This document shows positions 36,660 to 49,388 of a DNA stretch of 64,000 nt, in pieces. Under the pieces are notes generated by a model. The model had not been told where the DNA came from. It worked only from the letters and a program-made list of their open reading frames with translations, and made no database searches. This DNA comes from Saposhnikovia divaricata (Eukaryota; Streptophyta; Magnoliopsida; Apiales; Apiaceae): NCBI GenBank assembly GCA_036435485.1, contig CM071594.1, forward strand, positions 200,534,216 to 200,598,215, read 5' to 3'. Each line of letters starts with the position of its first letter. Positions within the stretch are counted from its first letter, which is position 1. Position numbers and translations under genes: made by a program.

Positions 36660-37480
36660 CTTTTTTAATTATTCTTATTTGCCCGTTGATCTATCTTCCC
36701 GTTGGAGTCTCTATCTTTTTCTAATTAAAGTGGTTTATTAATCTATTTTATGACTTATTATTACTCTGACGTTACTTCTTTGTTTTGAGTTTTATAAAGG
36801 GGAATAGTTTTATCTTTTTTGTGATTCAGTATTGAGCTTCTACTTCTCCACTACACACAAGATCAATAGATCATTTGATTTTCGAGCTCTTATCATATAG
36901 TTTTATTATTCTGTTATTATTGTTATACGCATTCCGTTTCCACAAAACTCATATCAAAAGTGAGATTAGTTTAGTGTAATATTATATTCTTGAATTTGTG
37001 AGAATACGAACATACAAGAATCTTACATATATTTTATTAATTATCTTTGAGCATCGGAAAATTCTTCGTTCTTTCTTCTACTCGTTCGTGCACGCTGGAA
37101 GATAAACCGCAAGGGGGTGTTATACCGCTAAGGATTTGCTACTTGAGACCTTACACGAAAAGGGGCAAAACTTCCTTAGGGCAACGTGTTTACGTGCCTC
37201 ACCCCACATATCAAGATTATCTATATCCTTTTTTATTTATTAGTTTAAATATTACACTTGTTAATTATATTTATGCGATATTTGCTTGTGAAATCTTGAT
37301 TTCTCATGTTTACAAAATCAACTGGTGTGGCCTACTGTTGTTGAGTAATTTAGTTTTAAGATCCTGATTAGTTTGACTAGTGTTTTATTTTCCAGTACAA
37401 GTCTATTTGGCAAATTGTGTCTTGTCTGTATCACAACAACTAAAGTGTGGAACATTTTCGCGTAAATCTTTGTTGTGTAC
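36660..37480 (+). repeat. 5' LTR of copia-2, second piece
   Basis: Matches 53440-54270. It ends TGTAC (37476-37480), the target duplication of SIRE-1, repeated at 50375-50379. Confidence 0.9.
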
Positions 37481-38492
37481 TGTTAGGAATATGTTGTACT
37501 TGATGATAACTTCACAATCAATCAAATTGTATAAGGTTTTGTAGCTGTCAACGGATGAGGATTTATAACTCTATCCGTTGACAGGTAGCTCATCAACGGA
37601 TGAGGTTTTGTAGCATACTTTTGTATCTCTATGTTATCAGTTGATAGTGTTTTTATCCACAGTCATGTTGACCATCAATGGATAGGCAGAATATGGTAGC
37701 CAATTGTAAATAAGTTATGCTATGTAATTCTGTCTAAGTGAAAGTGTATCAACAGATGAAGACAAAACTCTATCAACGGATACAACTCAAATCCACTTGA
37801 TCAACGGATACAGCTCAAGTCTCAATATCAACGGATACGGCACAATATATCATCAACGGATGTCAGTGTACAATATCAACGGATAATCATTGACACTTTC
37901 TTCTATGCTAAGCTGGGGATTAGCAGTTAATAAGGACAGGTTTGACTGACAGATCACATGGGTTGATAGTAGATACAAAAAGCAGTATGGCAGCCATACT
38001 TTGGAAACAGAGAAGAAAGAATCATTCCGTTTACACTATGAATACAAGAAAGGTGCAGGAGACATGTCTGTTCACAAGGACAACCTTTCGGCTACATGTG
38101 TATTTGGAGTGTAGTAGCAAGTCAACTAGAATTAGATTAATATTATCTTATTCCAGTAGTACTTGTAAAACTTGGGATTTATAACCAAGGGTAGCAATTC
38201 TTTGAAAGCTAAGAAAACAGATACATTTGCTTAGGGTTTTTGTTGAATATCCTTAGAAAGCAAAGAGTTGTAAAACAGAAGCTGTGTACTTTTGTATCAC
38301 AGAGTTTTCTTCGAATAAAAGCTTCAGGTGGTGCATTTAACCACCTGATTTTTATGTGTTTGTGCATTAATCTTTCTACAGCAATTATCTAAGTATAGAT
38401 TTCTGGAGTTCTTATCAGAAATTTATAAATATCAAGAATTGTATTCAACCCCCCCTTCTACAATTATACAAGTGTGTAATCTGGGAATAACA
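37481..38492 (+). repeat. 5' LTR of SIRE-1
   Basis: TGTTAGGAATAT...GGGAATAACA. The U3 holds six exact ATCAACGGAT words (37592, 37772, 37800, 37827, 37852, 37875) plus variants at 37548, 37573 (reverse) and 37748. Confidence 0.95.
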
Positions 38493-38494
38493 AT

Positions 38495-38506
38495 TGGTAT
38501 CAGAGC
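38495..38506 (+). other. Primer-binding site of SIRE-1, initiator tRNA-Met type
   Basis: TGGTATCAGAGC two bases after the LTR. Confidence 0.95.
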
Positions 38507-38551
38507 AAGCTTCTAACACATTTGAAGTTTAAAGATCAACACACTTCCAAC

Positions 38552-40949
38552 ATGTTTAAGAAGGATTATGGAGTAAAGATTCCAGTTCTTGATAGAGAGA
38601 ATTACTTTCACTGGAAAGTAAAAATGCGTCTACATCTCTTGTCTATTGATGAGGGTTTTGTGGATTGCATTGACAAGGGTCATCACGTTCCAATGAAGAC
38701 TGCAACAAGAGTTGGCCTGGCTGAAGATGTGCCTGACACTCTCATTCCCAAACCTGTTTCTGAATGGAGTCTTGAAGATATTGCAGAAGTCCACAAAGTT
38801 AAAAAGACCATGAATATATTGTTCAATGGTCTAGAAACAGACATGGTTGACAATGTTATTAATTGTACTACTCAAGGAAGTATGGGACACTGTTCAAACC
38901 CTTTGTGAAGGAACAGAACAGGTGAGGGAAAACAAGATGCAACTACTAATCCAACAGTATGAACATTTCCACTTTAAGAGTGGAGAAACATTGAATGATA
39001 CATTTAGTAGATTTCAAAAGCTACTAAATGGTTTGAAACTATATGGAAGAATCTATCAAGTTAAAGATTCTAATCTTAAATTTCTGAGATCACTGCCCAA
39101 GGAATGGAAGCCAATGACTGTTTCTCTAAGAAACACTAAAGAGTACAAGACATTTACTCTTGAAAGGCTCTATGGAACTTTAAAGACATATGAGCTGGAA
39201 ATGGAGCAGGATGAAGAGATTGAGAAGTCTAAAAAGAAAAGTGGGTCAGTTGCACTTGTTGCCAACTTGGAGCAGAAGGAGGAAAGGACAAAAGCTGCTA
39301 GTTCTACACCAAACAGGGAGGTTTGTAAAGGTAGAGCAGAATCAAGCAGGAGCAAGGAAAAGTTGTCTGAGGAATTGAATGTCCTTCAGCAGGATGAATT
39401 GGATGAGATAGATGAGCACTTAGCTTTTCTATCAAGGAGATTCTCTAAGCTGAAGTTCAAGAGAAACTCTGGGGTGGCCAAGCCATTTAACAAGGATTTT
39501 TCCACAAGCAACTATGTGGATGAATCAAAAATTAAATGCTACAATTGTGGAATTGCTGGTCACATGATAAGTGAATGCAGGAAACCTAGATCTGAGAACA
39601 AGGGAAAGTCAACTGAGACTGTTGACTACAAGAAGAAATATTTTGATCTTCTCAGGCAGAAAGGAAAGTAATTCTTGACCCAAGAGTATGACTGGGCTGT
39701 TGATGACAATCATTCTGATGATGATGCTGAGTTTGTCAACCTTGCATTGATGGTTGATTCTGGAGAGCAGGAAGCAAGTTCAGCTAGCAATCAGGTATTT
39801 TCTACTAATCTCTCTGAGCTCACCAAAATGGAATGCAATAGTGTTATAGATGAAATGTCTACTGAACTATATCACTTAAGTGTTACTCTTAAATCACTTA
39901 CTAAAGAGAACAATAGGATTAAAGAGTCTAATCTGTTTTTAAGTGATAGAAATGCTGCTCTAGAAGCTCGATTTCTAGAATTTGAGAAAATGAGAGTTGA
40001 TTGCAATAATGCTAAAAGTGAACTTGAAGCTGTGTTAAAAAGAGAACTGATTTTAAAAGACCAGCTTGAAAAAGAACAAGGGATAATTGCTAAATTTCAA
40101 AGTTGTAGGAATATTTCTCAAAACATAATAGAAGTTCAGGGAATAGAATCGTTTCTAAAGGATACCTGGACTCAAAAGAAAAAGGAGCTAGAACCTGGCC
40201 TTGAGGATCTAGAGACTATTTGTGAATCAACGGATAGTGATCATCCGTTGACAGATGAACCATCAACGGATGAGAGGTATCCGTCGACTAACAAAAAGTT
40301 TGTCAGTAAGAAGGAACTCAGGAAACTGGATATCAAGTATGGTCCAGTCAACAAGAACTTTGTTAGTGGTGAGAGTAGCAAAACCAAATCTAGTGGGAAG
40401 GCTAAGGCAGGTGATTTACATAACAAAAAGGCTGTTGGTAAATCAGATAATGAAAAGGTAGAAATTGAGGGTAAAAAGAAAAAGAACAGAAATGGTAAGA
40501 TAGGCATCAACAAGAAAAACAATTATTCTCCTGACAAGTTTGCTCCTAGGAAAACTTGTAGTAATTGTAATAGTGTCAATCACCTATCTTCTAATTGCAA
40601 GATTGTCAACAAGGCTCTTGTTCATATACCTCAAACAATACCATGTATGCCTGTTATGCCTGGTTTGTATCAAAATGCTAGTTTTTCAAATCCATATGTG
40701 AACATGCCATATGTGTCTAATCCTTATTTTCAATCTGTGAATGTGCCACAAATGTCATGGAGCATTCCTAGCAAGAATAATATTTATGCCAATTTTCCAC
40801 AAATGCATGCATCAAATATTCATGCAAATGAGCATTTTTCAAACCCCATCACTCAAGCATCTACACCTAAGTTGAAGAATGCTAAGAGTGCAAAGTCAAA
40901 GGCTAACAAGAAAGGACCCAAGGAAGCTTGGGTACCAAAATCAACTTGA
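38552..40949 (+). pseudogene. gag: gag of SIRE-1 (about 800 codons), one frameshift and one stop
   Basis: ATG at 38552. An extra G near 38878 shifts the frame (T-T-Q then V-W-D-T-V-Q). The frame then runs to 40949 with an in-frame TAA at 39669-39671. Domains: UBN2-type gag core (38900-39250), first zinc knuckle CYNCGIAGHMISEC (about 39538-39579), an acidic/coiled-coil middle region (39840-40200), and a second knuckle CSNCNSVNHLSSNC (40557-40598). The tail is hydrophobic and Asn/Pro-rich. Two knuckles and a long C-terminal extension are Sirevirus features. At 40226-40293 the dispersed ATCAACGGAT motif is read as S-T-D and its inverse as H-P-L-T. The gag stop TGA is at 40947-40949; pol opens 22 bases later in another frame. 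Confidence 0.88.
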
Positions 40950-40971
40950 TTTGTTTTTGGAATGTGTGTAG

Positions 40972-43900
40972 GGAAACAGAAGGAATCTATGGTACCTAGA
41001 CAGTGGATGCTCTAGGCACATGACAGGAGATTCAACCCTGCTCACAGAGTTCAAGGAAGGAGCTGGCCCTAGAATTACCTTTGGAGATGACAGCAAAGGA
41101 TATACTAAGGGATATGGCCTGATTTCAAAAGACAATGTCATCATTGAAGAAGTGGCTTTAGTTGAAGGTTTGAAGCACAATTTGCTGAGTGTCAGTGAGA
41201 TTTGTGACAAAGACTATGAAGTAAAGTTCACAAAAGAAGCCTGTGTTGTTTCTGCCAAGGAAGACAACAATGTGGTATTGACAGGCTTTAGAAAAGGAAA
41301 TGTTTACATAGCTGACTTCAATTCAGCATGCTCAGAATCCATTACTTGTCTCTTCAGCAAAGCAAGTAAGGATGAGAATTGGCTATGGCATAAGAAGCTG
41401 TCACATTTGAATTTTAAAGTTATGAATGATTTGGTAAGAAAGGATCTTGCTAGAGGAATCCCTCAATTGGAATTTGTCAGAGATGGACTGTGAGATGCCT
41501 GCCAATTAGGGAAACAAAATAAATCATCCTTCAAAAGCAAGACAGAGTCATCCATTGTTAAGCCTCTTCAATTGCTGCATATGGACTTATTTGATCCAGT
41601 AAATGTCATGTCTATTTCAAAGAAGAAATACTGTCTGGTGATTGTAGATGATTTTTCTAAGTTCACATGGACCTTCTTCCTGCACTCTAAGGATTTTGCA
41701 AGTGAAATCATCATCAATCACCTCAGAATACTAAACAATGGTTCTGAAGACAGGGTACAAAGAATCAGGAGTGACAATGGTACTGAATTCAAGAATTCCA
41801 CAATGAAGATTTTCTGTGAAGAGAATGGAATTGTCCATGAGTTTTCTGTTGCCAGAACACCTCAACAAAATGGGGTTGTTGAAAGGAAAAACAGAACTCT
41901 CATTGAAGCAGCTAGAACAATGTTAAGTGAATCAAGGTTACCAACATATTTCTGGGCTGAAGCTGTCAACACTGCATGCTTTACTCAGAATATTTCCTTG
42001 GTCAATCAAGCTAGAGGAATGACTCCTTATCAGTTGTTAACCAACAAGAAACCAACTTTAGCTTTCCTTCATGTCTTTGGATGTAAGTGTTTTGTGCTAA
42101 GGAATCATGGAGATAACTTGGGCAAATTTGAAGCAAAGGCGGATGAAGCTATTTTCGTTGGATATGCAGCAGGGAAAGCATACAAAGTCTACAATCTAAT
42201 AACCAACAATGTTATGGAATCTGTACATGTTGTGTTTGATGATCAAAAGATTCTAGGTCTAAATGATGAAGGCTCCCATGAAAAGTTGGAATTTGAGAAT
42301 GAAGGTTAAGGAAGAATGTACTATGATGATGATGAGGAAGATGAAGATCATGACCACAGAGATCCACCAAGAGTTGTTGTACCAACTAGAAGTGATGCTT
42401 ACACTGGAAATGAAGCATCCGTTGACTGTCATTCTGGAGCATCCGTCGACAGGCAAAATGATGCATCCATTGACAGTCAACTTCATAATTCAGCAAGGAC
42501 AACAAACTCAGGGGGAGTTTCTCAAGGTCAAAATTCAATGCTAAATCAACATGATCATGCTTATGGAAATGAAGCAACCTCATCAAGATCAAACCTTCCA
42601 CCTGCAAGAAAATGGACTAGAGATCATCCATTTGAGTTAATCATTGGTGAATCAAATTCAAGAGTCCAAACTAGAAGGGCCACTCAAGCAGAATGTCTAT
42701 ACAGTAGCTTCCTGTCTCAAGAGGAACCTAAGAGAGTGGAAGATGCCCTTTTAGATCCAGATTGGGTCTTAGCAATGCAAGAAGAGCTAAACCAATTTGA
42801 AAGAAATAAAGTATGGAAACTTGTGCCCAAACCTGATGATAGAAGTGTCATAGGTACTAAATGGGTTCTCAAGAATAAGAAAGATGAAAATGGCATAATT
42901 GTGAGGAATAAAGCTAGATTAGTGGCAAAGGGCTATTCTCAAGAAGAAGGGATAGATTTTGATGAAACATTTGCTCCAGTGGCAAGACTTAAGGCAATAA
43001 GAATCTTTCTAGCCTATGCAGCACATGCTAATTTCAAAGTCTATCAGATGGATGTCAAAAGTGCCTTTCTAAATGGGGAACTGGAAGAAGAGGTCTATGT
43101 CTATCAACCTCCTGGCTTTGAGGATCCAGAATTTCCAGAATATGTATATCTTCTCATGAAAGCACTTTATGGTTTGAAGCAAGCACCAAGAGCCTGGTAT
43201 GACACTTTATCTCAATTTCTTTTGGAGAACAACTTCACAAGAGGTACAGTAGATAAAACCTTATTTCATACGAATATCAATGGCTCTTCAATACTTGTTC
43301 AAATCTATGTAGATGATATTATTTTGGGTCTACAGATGAGAAGCTTTGCAAAAGGTTTGCCAAACTTATGCAAAGTAGGTATGAAATGAGTATGATGGGT
43401 GAATTAACTTACTTTCTTGGCCTACAAGTAAAGCAAGTTAATGAGGGCATTTTCATAAGTCAAACAAAATATATTTATGATCTCTTAAAGAAATTTGACT
43501 TAATGGATTGTACCTCTGCAAAAACACCTATGGCCACTGCAACTAAGCTTGAGTTCAATACTAAGGAAAAGTCTGTGGACATCTCAAGCTATAGAGGCAT
43601 GGTAGGTTCACTTCTATACCTAACAGCTAGTAGACCTGATATAATGTTTTCTACTTGTCTTTGTGCTAGATTTCAAGCTGACCCTAGAGAGTCTCACTTA
43701 ATAGCTATTAAGAGAATTTTCAGGTATCTCAAGGGAACACCAAACCTTGGCATTTGGTACCCAAGAGAATCTGGTTTTGATCTAACTGGCTATTCAGATG
43801 AAGATTATGCAGGTTGCAGAGTTGATAGGAAAAGTACTACAGGTTCCTGTCAATTTCTAGGAAACAGGCTTGCCTCATGGTTCAGTAAGAAACAGAACTC

Positions 43901-44249
43901 AGTCTCCACTTCTACAGCTGAAGCTGAGTACATTGCTGTTGGAAGCTGTTGTGCACAGATTCTATGGATGAGAAATCAACTCATTGACTATGGTCTAAAA
44001 GTTGAGAAGATTCCAATTTTCTGTGACAACACAAGTGCTATTGCCATCACAGGGAATCCAGTGCAACATTCGAGAACCAAGCACATTGACATTAAATACC
44101 ACTTCATTAGAGAACATGTGATGAATGGTACAGTAGAAATGCACTTTGTGCCAAGTGAAATGCAGCTTGCAGATATCTTCACTAAGCCTCTTGATGAATC
44201 CACATTCACAAGATTGGTAGGTGAGCTAGGTATGCTTAACTTGTCATAA
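40972..44249 (+). pseudogene. pol: pol of SIRE-1 (protease, integrase, RT, RNase H), three lesions
   Basis: Opens as G-N-R-R-N-L-W-Y-L-D-S-G-C-S-R-H-M-T-G: protease catalytic D-S-G at 40999-41007. GAG-pre-integrase at about 41385-41520 (WHKKLSHLNF) is cut by TGA at 41491-41493. The integrase core follows (HMDLFDPVNV at 41578, SDNGTEF at 41773, PQQNGVVERKNR at 41860). TAA at 42307-42309 lies in the integrase-RT linker. RT has KARLVAKGYSQEEGIDFDETFAPVARL and the active site YVDD at 43306-43317, followed by a one-base loss near 43322. RNase H is complete to the stop at 44247-44249 (SDEDYAG, FTKPL). The linker at 42415-42485 carries three inverted copies or variants of ATCAACGGAT. Domain order is copia. 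The lesions mean no full polyprotein can be made. Confidence 0.9.
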
Positions 44250-44364
44250 TTCCTAGTGATATTTGATTTTACTGCATTGCAGCTAGGAATGTGTTTTGAT
44301 TTACCTGAGAATTAAAAACTCTCAGAAAAATTTTCTTTAGAAATTTTGTCCAAGGCAAAATTAT

Positions 44365-44649
44365 CTTATCAACTGATATCGTTTTACCCGTTGATAGCAT
44401 AAACACATTCCTAGATTTTTGTATATCAACGGATAACAGGTTATCCACGTCATCAACGGATAAACTGTTTCTCAACCGTTCATTTCATATCCGTTGATAT
44501 ACACATTTTCTTTTAAATATAACCGTTGGTAAACGTGTATCTATATAGGACTGGTTATATTTATTTTATTTTATTATTTGAAAGTTACTTTTGACCAATG
44601 GGTAATTATTTTTAATTATTTCAATTTCAATTCTTGAAAAGTATAAAAG
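44365..44649 (+). promoter_or_regulatory. Internal promoter region of SIRE-1, upstream of ORF3
   Basis: TATA box TATAAAAG at 44642-44649 lies 107 bases before the ORF3 ATG, leaving an A/C-rich leader of normal plant type. Upstream are ATCAACGGAT at 44425 and 44452, its inverse ATCCGTTGAT at 44489, variants near 44367, 44387 and 44472, and a CCACGTCA box at 44445. Promoter function is inferred from this arrangement. Confidence 0.6.
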
Positions 44650-44755
44650 GCTGTCTTGTGCTCTCACATCTCACTTTTATCGACTTTCAAGATTCTCTTA
44701 AGTAAACTGCATCTTCTTCACAAAAACTCACTGCAACAAAAGTTCAAACACTTCA

Positions 44756-47700
44756 ATGGCGCCTATTGTTAAGATGATGTCCTCCACTGGGTTCACCTAT
44801 GAGAAGAATAATTTCGCGGCCTATGTCGATACAGTGAATGCCCCAGAAGCTTATCACACCATGATGAATTTTGTGAAGAACTGTAAACTTTCGTATGCTA
44901 TGACTGCCACCAATCCTTTAATCCACGAGGTAATCGAAGAGGTGTGGGCATCTGCTGAGTTCAATGGCACAGACGGTACAATTGCTTTTTCACTAAAGGG
45001 TAAAAACTATGTAGTTAACTCTGATGTGATAACTGCTTGTTTAAAATTGCCTGAGAATAATTGTCTGAAAGTACCCAGTGATGCTGAAATAGTTGCCATG
45101 ATTAATTCCATGAATCATGCCCTTAGTACTGATAATTTAGGAAAAATTGCTAGGAAAGGGATGGTTAAAGAATGGAGTTATTTTTGTGATGCCTTCATTA
45201 AAACTTTTTCAGGCAAAATTAGTAACTTTGATGCTATTACCCATTCCATGCTAGTTATGCTGTGTATGCTTCTGACTGATAAATTCTATAACTTTGGCAC
45301 ACTAGTCATGTATGAGATAGCAGCAAAATTATGTAAAAAGGAAACTAGGGGCAAGAATATCTATTTTGCTAGATTTCTGATGCTCTTAGCACTGCATGTA
45401 TCTGAGAATAAGCTATCCATTGCTAACCCGGATAGCAAGTTCACATGTTTTGTTCAGGAGAAGAGAGTCTTAAGTGATTTAATTCGAATGAACTCCAATG
45501 CAGAAGTACAATTGGTATATCTACCAATTGTTCAGGTAACTCTTTCTAACCTTGAAACTCCTATCTCTAACCCCCAAATTTCTTTGCCTTCCTCAGTCAC
45601 AATGGAGTCTGTAGTAGTGACCAAACAGGCTCCTACCCAAGTGATTAAAACAAAAGTTTCCAAACCAAAATCTAAGAGACAAACCTCAGGTGTTTCTCAA
45701 AAAGCATCTGTTGCAAAAACTACCACAACTCTTGAGGGGAGTGTGAAGGAGGTAGTGAGTGGTGAGGGACAGGGTGCAAGCCCTAAGAATAAGGTAGGTG
45801 AGGAAAGTGCACCAAATAGCCAAGCCCAAGTTACATCCTCTCAACAGGGTGTGACTACTAGTTCTACAGAAACTCTGCACAAAAGGGTAAGGGACACTAG
45901 CCCTCTCTCAAAAACCTATGAAAGAAGAGTAAAATCTAAAACCATAGGAGAAGCACAGGGTGCACACACAGTACAGCAAACTGTACCTTCTCAAATTCAG
46001 TTTGATGTGACTTCAATAAATGTGGAGTCACAGCCCCTTGATCTTAACCTTCAAATCGATACACATTACAATCCACCATCATCAACTCCATCTCTGGATG
46101 TGGATATGATATCTACATCAATTCCTGATTCTCCATCTTTAAGATTCTTGGAGAAGCCCCACTCTGCAATTGGTGGTCATCACCTTTTAGATGATTTGTT
46201 GGGCCATCAACCTTCCATTCCTGAATTCACAACAACATCTATGGCCTCATCTTTAAAATCAATCTCCACAGATTCAGTGTTGGTTTTCACTTCAACGGAT
46301 ATTATCATTCCTTCATCAACGGATATCCTTCATCCGTTGACAAGTGTTTCTCCATCAACGGATGCGCCTATGTCTAGCCATCCGTTGACAGCTATAACTA
46401 CTCCATCAACGGATATCCCTTATCCGTTGATAACTCACTCTACCACTGCTATATCTGACATTCCTGTGTCAAGTGTGGAGGAGTTCTCAATAGTTGAAAC
46501 ACTTTTAGGATTGAGGGAAGGGAGTGAGAGGCTGCCTTGTGAGCAGGCAAAAGGAGAGGAAAATAATGAGAGGCTGACCATTTCTTCAGGTCAGGCAAAA
46601 GGAGAGCAAGAGAGTTCCACCTTAGTAGTTGAAGGTGAGGGTGTGAGAGGTGTGAGCCAGGGGGAGCCCCTGATGCAAGAAAAGAGAGATGAGTGGAGAG
46701 AAGGGACTATAGGAGAAATAAGGCAGGAAGATTCAGCCATTGCAAGTGAGTTAATGGAGGTTAATGAAGCTTCTAAAGAGATGGAATTTCGACAAGAATG
46801 TCAGTCAATCATTGACTCCATCTCTTTGGATCCTGAAACCTTTCATCCTGTTTCTGCCTATCAAGTCATGGCACAATAGGGCAATGTGGAGGCAGAGGAG
46901 GCAATGCACCTAGTACACACCTCACAATCTCTACAAAGAGCAAAGGAAGCTTTGACAACTCTACCTTCAGATGCTGACAGTGAAGAGTTTGGCAGTGATG
47001 ACAGTGACAGCACAACAAATGATGAAGAAGTCAATGTGGCAGATACTCCAGAATGACTATTTTCTACTGCCACTGTGGCTGGTGACTTCAATGTGGAGAT
47101 TATGAAGCAATATCAATCTGCTAGGGCTGAGCACCAAAATGCAGATCCACAGAGAAAGGCTGTCCTTCAGCAAATAATGGATTCCTGAAACTTCACAAAA
47201 TGCACATGGTCATTCAAAGAACACAACAGGAGGAGGTCCAAACTACAATAAAAGAAATGAAAGTGGAACTAGATTCCAGGATTGAGGCACTAGCCCCTAC
47301 TACCACTCAGAAGGTGCTGACTAGCAAACTATTGAAGGAAGATAGCCTGGCCAAATCTGTTCAGCATCTCTCCTCCAGAGTGGATAGTATGGAATCTCAA
47401 ATGCAGACACTCATTGCTAATCAAGTCAAACAGACTGAGCTACTGCAAAGGCTGCTTGCAGCCTCACCTCCAGCCCTTGATGCTAACAAAAAGGGGGAGA
47501 AAAAGGTAGAAGAGGTTGCATCTACTTCTAGTCAGATTCCAGCTTCCAGTAGCAAGATAGCACAAATTGAGGAGGAGCAACAGCCAATTATAGTGGTCAA
47601 TCCAAAAGAGTTTACTATAGAGGCTTCCCCTGTGAAGAAACAAAAGGCTGTGCTTCCAGTTCCTGACTTATCAAAGATTTCAGAAGATGAGAGGCAAGCC

Positions 47701-49216
47701 AGAATTAAAGAATTAGAGAAGATCAACAAGGAGGCAAATGAAAGAATGATGAGAACAGAAAGGATGATCAATGAATCAATTGTATCAACTCTGTTCTCTA
47801 CTCAGTCCTCAGCTCCAACAATATCAACTACAATTCTGAAGGTGCTCACTTCAGAGATTGTGGCTCCTACATTCTATGATGTTGAACCATCTTATGTCAA
47901 AGAAGTTGAACCATACCTAAAAACCAGAGCCTACTCTCCACCAAAGGCAAATGGGAAGAACAAGTTTCAATTGGACTTTCCATTTTCCCAAGGATGATGA
48001 TGAGAAGCTAATGGGAAAGACAATCAAAGAGTTCAAGGAAAAGACAAATAAGAGTGTAAGAGATTGGATGGCTGTAATAATAAGGAATGGAAAAGTGTTA
48101 AATATATCCAACAGCCATCCTAGATTTGTTGAAGCAAAAAGAGAGGAGACCTCCAAACTTCTAAGGGAAGCTCATCCAAGTGAAGAAAATCAATATGAAA
48201 ACTCATATGAGAAGCAAGCCAGGCTGGCTCAGGAGTTAATGGATGAGGTAGAGGATGAAATGAGGGAACCTGAGGAAGTCCCCAAATCCAAAAGGAAAGT
48301 GAAATCAGTCCCCAAATCCAAACCTAAAAGGAGAGTGAAATCAAAGGCAAGGAGGCCTGTCTCTCCAGAAATTGAAAGCAAGGAAACAGTTGGCTCATCA
48401 CAACCTATTTCTGTAAAAGTATTCAACCCAGCTGTGAATTTCCATGGTGATCCTATAGTACCTAAAGAGGAACCAATGAATCTTGACTCCATTGAGGTTC
48501 CTTCATTCTTGCTGAAGCCTCAACAGAAGCCTATACAGAAGAAAAGGATACCAAGGAAGCAACCTTCAAAGGAACCAATTCAAGTTGCTAGGGTACCTGC
48601 TATTGTCAAGCAGCCAATCTTGGAAAACAAGGATGATTTTATCTATCAGGCAGATATTGAAGAATACTCTGGCATGAATCTGTATCTGGATGAATTGTCA
48701 GAAGTAAGAGGAATTGACAAATATAAACATTTGCCTGAGAGATTGGTCTTTGTATACAAGGGAGGAAAGGAAAGGACATGGCCACTACAGAGGGTTCTTG
48801 GAGAAAATTATCTGACCTTAACCAAAGTGTTCTCTGCAATCAAGAGATACACAGGGTTCTCCAAGATAGCAAAAGAGGAGATACTGGACAGAATAGAACA
48901 GATAAGGAGAGAATGGAACTCACCATCAAGTCTACCAAGGAAGATGAAGATCCCATACAATGGACAGAAAATCCACCTTCAACCCTTCTGGATGATGGAG
49001 TTCAGGGATGAAGATGGTAACTGGAGATTCTTCAGGTTAGAAGACCAACTATCAAAGGCTAGTTCTCAATACCTGAGATGGTTACAACAAAAGCTAAATC
49101 CAAAGGTTGATGAAGAAGATGCCTTCTATAGGCAACTCCAAATGCAGATTGAGTCCAAATCTGCCAAAGAAGGAAAATCAAGGGTGATGCCAACAAGAGA
49201 AAAGAAACAGTCTTAA
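44756..49216 (+). pseudogene. Large third ORF of SIRE-1 (about 1487 codons), broken in five places
   Basis: ATG 44756 opens 707 codons, to a TAG at 46877-46879. The same frame continues to TGA near 47053 and to about 47185, where one base is lost; it resumes in a second frame (47200-47997) and, after another one-base loss near 47983, in the first frame to 49216. The N-terminal 240 residues are globular (VIEEVWASAEFNG, LKGKNYVVNSDVITACLKLP). They resemble the plant transposon-associated domain found in other retroelement ORFs, a tentative match. The middle is Ser/Thr/Pro-rich with the S-T-D and H-P-L-T repeats. Next comes a coiled-coil-like part (47210-47770, E-R-M-M-R-T-E-R-M-I-N). The C-terminal third is Lys-rich (KSKRKVKS repeats), then a folded-looking region with F-V-Y-K-G-G-K-E-R-T-W-P-L-Q. 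No transmembrane segment or signal peptide is obvious, so an envelope role is not supported. Function unknown. Confidence 0.8.
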
Positions 49217-49375
49217 TCTGCTCAGTCTAGAGGAGCACTTCTCTGTAAATTTCTCAAACTTTCAGTTTTTAATTCTTGTAGCTTAATACAATTTTTGCAT
49301 TGTTCTATATATATCTTTAGGAATGTTTTGTTATCATCAAGGTCCTGAATTTATGCTTTATTGCCATCAAGTATA

Positions 49376-49388
49376 AATTGGGGGAGAT
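49376..49388 (+). other. Polypurine tract of SIRE-1
   Basis: AAATTGGGGGAGATT directly before the 3' LTR. Confidence 0.9.

Noticed and set aside
37548..37890. CRISPR-like array of short repeats
   Set aside because: Repeat words are 10 bp, unevenly spaced and occur in both orientations in a plant LTR; no cas genes.
37942..38184. 80-codon frame in the SIRE-1 LTR, again at 49808-50065
   Set aside because: Conserved only as part of the duplicated LTR; it overlaps the promoter/R region.
44756..49216. Viral envelope protein
   Set aside because: No signal peptide or membrane-spanning segment can be seen; calling it an envelope would be unsupported.
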